Shown: positions 1 through 5,041 of the stretch, piece after piece | Numbering within the stretch: the stretch's first letter is position 1 | Layout: every line of letters begins with the position of its first letter | Source of the DNA: Myxococcales bacterium | Lineage (GTDB): Bacteria > Myxococcota > Bradymonadia > UBA7976 > UBA1532 | Reading direction: 5' to 3' | Length of the DNA: 7,080 nt | Assembly (NCBI GenBank): GCA_020430675.1 | Contig: JAGQJJ010000197.1 | Coordinates: forward strand, 1-7,080 | Notes under the pieces: model-generated | The model's database searches: none | Told to the model about the DNA's origin: nothing | The model's input: only the letters and a program-made list of their open reading frames with translations | Position numbers and translations under genes: made by a program

Positions 1-1673
1 AAGCCGTCGCGGTCCTGGTCGAAGGGCCGGCCAGCGCGCGCCGGATCGGCCTCGGGGCTGGTGGCGCCGAGCAGGATGAACGGCAGCATGCCAAACGGGT
101 GCACCATCGAGTCGGCGCCGCCGGCGAGCATCATGGGCACCTCGCCGCGGCGGATGCGGTCGGCGGCGTGGCCGATGGCCTCGGCGGCGGCGGCGCAGGC
201 GCTGAAATGGCACGAGCCGGGGCCGCGAAGGCGCAGGTGGCGGCGCAGCAGGTCGACGGGGCGGTCGACCAGATGGCGCCAGGGCGATTGCGGGCGCTTG
301 GGGTGCGGGCCGCGGCCAAACGCGGCGAAGTCGAGCGCGCCGTCGGCGGTGAGGAAGGGCAGGTAATCCTGTTCCAGCTCGCGCACGCTCACGCTGCTGA
401 GGCCGGTGCCATAGGCCACGCCGGCCGCGGGGTCGAAGGCGCCGTGGCTGCGCACCGCGTCGATCGCGGCGGCCAACGCGAGCTCGGCCTTGCGGTCGTC
501 GAGCCCGGCCACCGCGGCGTGCAGCTCGGCGGGCAGGCGGGCCTCGGCGGAAAAGTCGCGGATCTCGCAGGCGTTCTTGACCGGAAACCCCGGCGCGTCG
601 AAGGCCTGGATGGGGCCGGTGCCGCATTTGCCGGCGAGCAGCGCGGGCGTGAAATCGGCCATGCGCTGGCCGAGCGGGGTGGCCAGGCCGACGCCGGTGA
701 TGGCCACCGGGTCATCGCCGCGGCGGATGTGCACCGCGGGCGCGCGTCGGTCGGCGGCGATGGCGGGCGGCGCAAAAACGAGCGACCCGGCGTGGCCCGG
801 TTCACCGCGCGCCATCGCCAGAACGGCGTCGATCAGCGCCGTCGCCGCGCCGCAATCGCCGAACGCACCGGCCGGCTCGGGGCCCGGCTTCTCGGCCACG
901 TCGAGCACCGCGTAGACCCGGGCGCCGCGGGCGCGGGCGGCCGCGAGCGGTTCGAGCACCAACAGCGCCGCCCCTTCGGCCACTGGCGCCTCGGCGTCGC
1001 CCTCGCCCGCCTCGGCCAGCCGGGCGGCGGTCAGGCGGTCGGTGAAGCTCGTTCGATGGTCGGTCGCCCCGGCGATGGCCAGCGGCGCGCGACCCTCGCG
1101 CAGCGCGTGCACCGCTTCGAGCACCGCCGCCAGCCCCGCGTCGGGTCCGGCGCAGCGCGTCTGGCTTGGCCCCATCGCGCCCAGGCGGATGGCGACATGG
1201 GCCAGGCTCATGTTCGGCAGCGTCTTGAGCGACGAGAGCGGGTTCATGCACCCCATGCCCTCGGCCACGAGGCGGCCCAGGTCGACCCGCCCGTGCTCGT
1301 CATGGCTGCGCGAGAGCGCGGGCAGAATGTCATCAAGGCTGCCCGGCTCGCGCCCCACGCCCAGCATCAGCGCGGCGTCGCAAAGCGCGGCGAAGTCGAG
1401 CCCGGCGTCCTCGCAGGCGAGGCACGCGGCGGCGACGGCGAGCCGGTTGGCCCGCGCCATCAGCTTCAGATCCTTGCGGCGTTCGAGGTACTGCTGCGGC
1501 TTGAAGCCCGCTGGCACGTCGAGCAGCGCCGGCGCCGGCACCGCGGGCGCTTCATCGGCCGGCGGTTGCGCCGCCACCAGCGGCCCTTCGGCCAGCCGCG
1601 CGAGGCAGGCGGCGAGGCCGATGCCCGCCGGACCGATGAGCCCGATGCCCGTGATGGCGACCCGATCGGTCAC
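1..1673 (-). CDS. Tandem ketoacyl-synthase fusion: degenerate KS-like domain plus KS with active-site Cys (3' end off window)
   Basis: One uninterrupted frame of 557 codons from a GTG start, continuing past base 1. The start overlaps the upstream FabF-like stop as GTGA, implying translational coupling; only a weak GGGG lies 8 nt upstream. Residues 5-11 (VAITGIG) open a first thiolase-fold KS-like domain. At its nucleophile site GPSQTRCAGP (168-177) puts Pro177 where Cys is expected. The NAHGT region is missing, because RGARVYAVLDVA leads almost directly to GDCGAA (272-277), where Asp273 replaces the second His. A second domain begins at residue 323 (VAITGVG). It has Cys493 in GPGSCHFSAC, then LAGGADSM and RPFDQDRDGF before the window ends. 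By analogy with KS/chain-length-factor pairs, the first domain may be a structural or length-setting partner of the second. The KS family call is firm; the substrate and the partner role are inference. Confidence 0.88.
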   Translation of the reverse strand, partial: MTDRVAITGIGLIGPAGIGLAACLARLAEGPLVAAQPPADEAPAVPAPALLDVPAGFKPQQYLERRKDLKLMARANRLAVAAACLACEDAGLDFAALCDAALMLGVGREPGSLDDILPALSRSHDEHGRVDLGRLVAEGMGCMNPLSSLKTLPNMSLAHVAIRLGAMGPSQTRCAGPDAGLAAVLEAVHALREGRAPLAIAGATDHRTSFTDRLTAARLAEAGEGDAEAPVAEGAALLVLEPLAAARARGARVYAVLDVAEKPGPEPAGAFGDCGAATALIDAVLAMARGEPGHAGSLVFAPPAIAADRRAPAVHIRRGDDPVAITGVGLATPLGQRMADFTPALLAGKCGTGPIQAFDAPGFPVKNACEIRDFSAEARLPAELHAAVAGLDDRKAELALAAAIDAVRSHGAFDPAAGVAYGTGLSSVSVRELEQDYLPFLTADGALDFAAFGRGPHPKRPQSPWRHLVDRPVDLLRRHLRLRGPGSCHFSACAAAAEAIGHAADRIRRGEVPMMLAGGADSMVHPFGMLPFILLGATSPEADPARAGRPFDQDRDG

Positions 1674-2926
1674 CGCGGTCGCCCCACGATGAGGGTGCCG
1701 TTGCTGCCGCCAAAGCCGAAGGCGTTGCTCATGGCGATGTCGACCTTCGCCTTGCGCGCCACGTTGGGCACGCAGTCGAGGTCGCATTCGGGGTCGGGGA
1801 ACTCATAGTTGATCGTCGGCGGCAGCATGCCGTCTTCGATGGCCTTGACGCACACGATCAGCTCGACGGCGGCGCAGGCGGCGACCAGATGGCCCATCAT
1901 CGACTTGGTCGACGAGACCGGCAGCCGCGCGGCGCCGTCGCCAAACACGCCGCGGATGCCCGCGGTCTCGCTGGCGTCGTTCTGCTGCGTGCTGGTGCCA
2001 TGCGCGTTGATGTAGTCGATCTGCTCGGCCCGCAGCTCGGCGTCGAGCAGCGCCGCCTGCATCGACTGCCGCGCGCCGCGGCCATCGGGCGGGCTGTCGG
2101 TGATGCGCCACGCATTGGCCGAGCAGCCGTAGCCGAGCAGCTCGGCGCGAATGCGCGCGCCGCGGCGCTGGGCGTGTTCGAGCGTCTCCAGCACCAGGAA
2201 GCCAGCGCCCTCGCCGAGCACGAAGCCGTCGCGCGTGCGGTCGAAGGGTCGGCAGGCGGCGGCCGGGTCGTCGTTGCGCGTCGAGAGCGCGCCGAGCAGC
2301 CCGAAGCCCATCACCATCAGCTCTTCGACCAGCCGGTCGGTGCCGCCGGCCAGCATCACGTCGGCGTCGCCGCGCCGCAGGATGCGCAGCGCGTCGGCCA
2401 CCGACTGCGCGCTGCTGGTGCACGCGGTCGAGGTGGTCAGGTTCGGCCCGCGCGCGTCGAAGACCCCGGCGAGCATCGTCGCCGGGTACGAGGCCGACAT
2501 GACCACGAAGTCCTTGGGATCGGTCGCGCGATAGGCCCGCTCGGGGCCCTCGGCGCTGACCTGCTGCAACCGCGCGGCGATGTCGCCGATTGTTTGTTTT
2601 AATGATACGGCGCCCACCGAGACGCCGAAGCGGTGCGGGTCGGGGCGCGCGTCGAGCAGCCCGGCGTCGGCCAACGCCTCGCGGGCGGCGGCGAGCGCAA
2701 AGCGGCTCTTGTCGTCGCACCACCGGGCAAAGCGGCCCTCGATGCGCGGCGCCGCGTAATTGCGGATCTCGGCGGCAAAGGTGCACGGGTAGGTGTGCGC
2801 GTCGAAGCGGGTGATGGGCGCGATGGCGTTGGCGCCTGCGAGGCAGCCGGCCCAGGTCTCGGCCACGTTGGCGCCGAGGGGGGTCACGCAGCCGAGGCCG
2901 GTGATGACGATCGGTGAGTCGGGCAT
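1670..2926 (-). CDS. FabF-like beta-ketoacyl-ACP synthase (KAS II type)
   Basis: This 418-residue protein has the usual FabF length. It should condense malonyl-ACP with an acyl-ACP by decarboxylative Claisen condensation in the cytoplasm. The N-terminus IVITGLGCVTPLG (6-18) is typical. All catalytic residues are present: Cys169 in TSTACTSS, His309 in NAHGTST, and Lys341 and His346 in TKSMMGH. RPFDRTRDGF (226-235) and the terminal NAFGFGGSNG (401-410) are also intact. The ATG is preceded by GAGGGGAG, with GAGG 5 nt upstream. It lies 25 nt after the dehydratase gene and overlaps the next KS gene by 4 nt, so it is probably in one operon with both. Codons 107-112 are six consecutive A-ending codons, unlike the rest of the gene, and sit in an adapter-like stretch (2601-2622); residues near 107-112 may therefore be unreliable. 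The family is certain, but whether it serves primary FAS or a specialised pathway is not visible. Confidence 0.93.
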   Translation of the reverse strand: MPDSPIVITGLGCVTPLGANVAETWAGCLAGANAIAPITRFDAHTYPCTFAAEIRNYAAPRIEGRFARWCDDKSRFALAAAREALADAGLLDARPDPHRFGVSVGAVSLKQTIGDIAARLQQVSAEGPERAYRATDPKDFVVMSASYPATMLAGVFDARGPNLTTSTACTSSAQSVADALRILRRGDADVMLAGGTDRLVEELMVMGFGLLGALSTRNDDPAAACRPFDRTRDGFVLGEGAGFLVLETLEHAQRRGARIRAELLGYGCSANAWRITDSPPDGRGARQSMQAALLDAELRAEQIDYINAHGTSTQQNDASETAGIRGVFGDGAARLPVSSTKSMMGHLVAACAAVELIVCVKAIEDGMLPPTINYEFPDPECDLDCVPNVARKAKVDIAMSNAFGFGGSNGTLIVGRPR

Positions 2927-2927
2927 G

Positions 2928-2935
2928 CTCCCCTC
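2928..2935 (-). promoter_or_regulatory. Ribosome binding site of the FabF-like gene
   Basis: On the minus strand GAGGGGAG lies just before the ATG at 2926, with its GAGG core 5 nt from the start codon. It fixes the start and fits inside the 25-nt gap after the dehydratase stop. Confidence 0.7.
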
Positions 2936-2951
2936 GGGTGGCGGTCGGTGG

Positions 2952-3455
2952 TCAGTCGGACTTCAGCGAGGCATCCCAGGCTTCGTAACCGGGCCACAGC
3001 AGCTTCAAGTTCTCGCGTTCGAGGCGTTCGAGGCGCTCTTGCGCGGCGGTGGTGTCGAGGTCGTCGGGGTTGAAGACAAAAACCAGCTCGGCATCGCAGG
3101 TGCGCTGCCCGTCGACCATGCCGTGCACCTTGCACAGCGCCGACTCACCCCGCAGGTGCGTCAGCTCGCTGTGCAGGGTCAGCGGATCGCCCGGGCGCAC
3201 GAAGCGCCGGAACTTGGCCTTGCGCACCATGCTGAGGATCGGCCACACCCAGCGGCCCTCGGCCCCGCGCACGGTGACTTCGATCAACTTGCCCGACAAT
3301 TGCGCGAGCGCTTCGACCTGCACGACGCCCGGCACCACCGGAAAACCGGGGAAGTGGTCGGCGAAATAATCCTCGCTCGACGCCACGCCTTTGCGACCCC
3401 GGGCGCGCTCGCCGGGGATCAGCTCATCGATGCGGTCCAGGAAGCTCCATCGCAT
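2952..3455 (-). CDS. FabZ-like 3-hydroxyacyl-ACP dehydratase (hot-dog fold)
   Basis: The 167-residue protein begins in FabZ style (FLDRIDELIPGERARGRKGV, 5-24). It carries the catalytic motif HFPGFPVVPG with His34, and Glu48 in VEALAQ. The 14-residue His-Glu spacing is that of FabZ. KFRRFVRPGDPL (81-92) matches the family's conserved strand. It should remove water from 3-hydroxyacyl-ACP to give trans-2-enoyl-ACP. It is somewhat longer than usual FabZ (about 140-150 residues) because of a charged tail (about 131-167) with the heptad-like RLERLEREN. The ATG at 3455 is the only usable start, since an in-frame TGA lies upstream, and no Shine-Dalgarno precedes it. A promoter-like pair ends 8 nt away, so the message may be leaderless. 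Its position just before two KS genes supports a role in chain elongation and dehydration. The exact chain or pathway is unknown. Confidence 0.9.
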   Translation of the reverse strand: MRWSFLDRIDELIPGERARGRKGVASSEDYFADHFPGFPVVPGVVQVEALAQLSGKLIEVTVRGAEGRWVWPILSMVRKAKFRRFVRPGDPLTLHSELTHLRGESALCKVHGMVDGQRTCDAELVFVFNPDDLDTTAAQERLERLERENLKLLWPGYEAWDASLKSD

Positions 3456-3463
3456 GGGGCGAC

Positions 3464-3492
3464 ACGATATGCAGGGGGGGCGGTCGGTTCAA
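3464..3492 (-). promoter_or_regulatory. Candidate sigma70-like promoter of the dehydratase-KS genes
   Basis: On the minus strand TTGAAC (3492-3487) and TATCGT (3469-3464) are separated by exactly 17 nt, each matching the consensus at 4 of 6 positions. A start site about 7 nt downstream would fall at roughly 3456-3457, next to the ATG at 3455. The spacer contains a run of seven C. This would let the three lipid genes be transcribed apart from the upstream glycosyltransferase. It is a prediction from spacing and sequence only. Confidence 0.35.
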
Positions 3493-3496
3493 CCCG

Positions 3497-3514
3497 TTCG
3501 ACCCCGGAGTCGAA
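3497..3514. promoter_or_regulatory. Perfect 6-bp inverted repeat upstream of the candidate promoter
   Basis: TTCGAC and GTCGAA flank a 6-base centre, about 4 bases upstream of the proposed -35 element. It could be an operator or a small hairpin in the glycosyltransferase-dehydratase gap. No U-rich tail follows on the minus strand, so an intrinsic terminator is unlikely. In GC-rich DNA a 6-bp arm can arise by chance. Confidence 0.3.
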
Positions 3515-3544
3515 AACGATGTCGAGCAGCGCGCAAACGGGCCA

Positions 3545-4741
3545 TCAATCGGGCGCCTTCGGGCGGCCCGCTTCGACGACGCGGCCCTTCCAGACCGCGC
3601 CGCGCCCGCTGGTGATGCGCCACGCGCTGTTCCAGAAGAGGCCGATGATCACCGTCATGCCGATCGGAAACGACCACCAGAGCCCCCACTTGTACCCGCG
3701 CACCTTGTGGCCCACCGCGTCGACGATGAAGATCAGCAGCACGGTGACCGCTTCGATGCCCAGGAACCACATCTCGACCGGCTGGCCGAGGCCAAACAGG
3801 ATCAGGTTCTTCGTGAGCAGCACAAACGGCAGCAGGCTGACCGCGGCCAGCACCGCGGTGACAAAGAGGGTGTCGCCGATGCTGTAGCTCAGGGCGGGGA
3901 AGAGGTTCTTCGTCCAGCCCTGCCAGATCTCGGCGAACGTTTTGTACATGCGGCATTTGAAGACGCCCGGCCCGAAGTAGAGCCGGAAGGGAACGTCATT
4001 CGACTTGGCGAGGCGGGCGAAGTCCACGTCGTCGAGCACGCTGCCTTTGATGGCCTCGTGGCCGCCCAGGCGCTGGTAGGCCTCGCGCTTGAAGAGCAGG
4101 CATTGCCCGTTGGCCAGCACGCGCTCGTGCAGGGGATCGTTGACCTCGACCAGCGGGTTGCCGCCGGCGATCAGCGCGCCGACGCGGGTCTGCACCGCGC
4201 GCTCCCAGAACGACTCGACCACCAGATGGCCCAGCGCGCTCGACATCTCGGCGCCCTGCGCGATGGTGCGCCCGAGCAGGCGGCGCGCGCCGAGCGGATC
4301 GAGCGTCACGTCGGCGTCGATGAACCACAGCCAATCGCCGGTGGCGTGCTGCTGCGCCAGGTGCAGCGCGTGTGGTTTGCCGAGCCAGCCGGCCGGCGGA
4401 TCGGCGCCGACAAAGACCTTGAGGCGGCGGTCCGCGGCGGCGAGGCGGTCGAGGATCTGGCTGGTGCCGTCGGTCGAGCGGTCATCGAGCACGACCACTT
4501 CGAGGGGGCCCGGCCAGTCGAGCGCGAGCACCGAGCGCACGCAGGCTTCGATGTTGTCGGCTTCGTTGCGCGCGGGGATGATCACCGAGAGCGAGGGCGC
4601 GTGGCCGGGCAGGGGGTCGGGCGCGGTGTCGGTGTCGAGGGTGAACTGGGGCGGGATGTCGAAGTCGGTCAGCAGGTTGTACAGGCTGCGCAGCCAGATG
4701 AGCAGCACCAGCACCAGCCCCGCGAGTTGAATCCAGAACAC
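3545..4741 (-). CDS. Membrane-anchored family 2 glycosyltransferase
   Basis: With the GTG start at 4741 the product has 398 residues. That start is chosen because AGGAGG lies 9 nt upstream; a GTG at 4747 is possible but only 3 nt from it. Residues 2-18 form an N-terminal membrane helix. The GT-A catalytic domain follows: SVIIPARNE (52-60), DDRSTDGT (86-93), the metal-binding DAD (142-144, in WFIDADVTLDP), an acidic LDDVDF motif (Asp237/Asp238) and WQGWTKN (273-279). Three hydrophobic segments follow (about 288-312, 324-343, 354-374). This layout is that of inner-membrane GT2 enzymes that transfer a sugar from a nucleotide-sugar to a lipid-like acceptor, including HpnB-like and carotenoid glycosyltransferases. 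Acceptor and sugar cannot be read from the sequence. It lies 89 nt upstream of the dehydratase on the same strand, so a link to the acyl chain made by the downstream genes is plausible but unproven. Confidence 0.88.
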   Translation of the reverse strand: MFWIQLAGLVLVLLIWLRSLYNLLTDFDIPPQFTLDTDTAPDPLPGHAPSLSVIIPARNEADNIEACVRSVLALDWPGPLEVVVLDDRSTDGTSQILDRLAAADRRLKVFVGADPPAGWLGKPHALHLAQQHATGDWLWFIDADVTLDPLGARRLLGRTIAQGAEMSSALGHLVVESFWERAVQTRVGALIAGGNPLVEVNDPLHERVLANGQCLLFKREAYQRLGGHEAIKGSVLDDVDFARLAKSNDVPFRLYFGPGVFKCRMYKTFAEIWQGWTKNLFPALSYSIGDTLFVTAVLAAVSLLPFVLLTKNLILFGLGQPVEMWFLGIEAVTVLLIFIVDAVGHKVRGYKWGLWWSFPIGMTVIIGLFWNSAWRITSGRGAVWKGRVVEAGRPKAPD

Positions 4742-4969
4742 GTGCACCAGCCTCCTGGCCTTGCGTCGCCCGATGGTAACGCTTCCGCGCCGCGGCCCGC
4801 TGGGATTTTGATCGTCGCCGCCGAGGCATCCACCAGAGCGCAACCGGTCGGTGACCCGATTTCGTGCCCCGCTTGCGCCAGGTAATTCTCTTCCAGGCCC
4901 TTATCCTGACCAGCCCCGCTGCGCTATGGTGTCCGGCGCCGCGCAGGGAGACGCGGTGTTGGCGATCGG
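4742..4969. other. Divergent intergenic region
   Basis: This 228-base gap separates the minus-strand glycosyltransferase from the plus-strand lipoprotein, so it should hold promoters in both directions. Apart from the glycosyltransferase ribosome binding site and a mini-frame before the lipoprotein start, I see no convincing -35/-10 pair, terminator or RNA gene. A TATGGT at 4925-4930 is -10-like on the plus strand but lacks a good -35. Confidence 0.5.
4751..4756 (-). promoter_or_regulatory. Ribosome binding site that decides the glycosyltransferase start
   Basis: A perfect AGGAGG on the minus strand lies 9 nt before GTG 4741 and 3 nt before GTG 4747. It argues against the longer open frame, whose extra 34 residues would start at a TTG at 4843 and are polar and unlike the family. 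Confidence 0.7.
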
Positions 4970-4973
4970 ATGA
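4926..4973 (+). other. Possible 15-codon leader frame coupled to the lipoprotein start
   Basis: A frame from ATG 4926 runs 15 codons to a TGA at 4971-4973 that overlaps the lipoprotein ATG as ATGA. Within it AGGGAG (4945-4950) sits 5 nt before an in-frame GTG (4956), so even a five-codon version could be translated. The lipoprotein ATG at 4970 has no good ribosome binding site of its own, which makes termination-reinitiation conceivable. Short frames like this occur by chance. Confidence 0.2.
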
Positions 4974-5041
4974 GCGGGGTGCGCATGCGCTGGCGAGCTT
5001 TGGCCTGCATCATGACTCTGGGGGTGGCCCTCTTCGCGTGT
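4970..5041 (+). other. Lipoprotein signal peptide
   Basis: Arg residues at 5, 7 and 9 precede a hydrophobic stretch (ALACIMTLGVALFA) and Cys24, the expected site of lipidation and signal peptidase II cleavage. Phe at -2 is atypical, and Asp follows at +2 and +3. Confidence 0.7.

Noticed and set aside
99..1808. Long plus-strand open frame (569 codons)
   Set aside because: It lies antisense to the KS fusion, whose minus-strand frame has clear KS motifs throughout. The plus product is rich in Arg, Gly, Ala and His and has no recognisable domain; GC-rich DNA commonly gives such shadows.
1889..2602. Plus-strand open frame (237 codons) over the FabF-like gene
   Set aside because: Antisense to intact FabF catalytic motifs; no family features.
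3497..3514. Intrinsic terminator after the glycosyltransferase
   Set aside because: The stem is only 6 bp and is not followed by a T-run on the minus strand.
3545..4741. Naming the glycosyltransferase hpnB or crtQ
   Set aside because: The motifs are shared by many membrane GT2 enzymes, and no hopanoid or carotenoid gene is in the window, so a symbol would be a guess.
4742..4843. 34-residue N-terminal extension of the glycosyltransferase from a TTG
   Set aside because: The extension is polar and unlike the family, and AGGAGG points to GTG 4741.
3707..4885. Long plus-strand open frame (392 codons) over the glycosyltransferase
   Set aside because: Antisense to a gene with GT2 motifs, membrane helices and a good ribosome binding site; its product looks like a compositional shadow.
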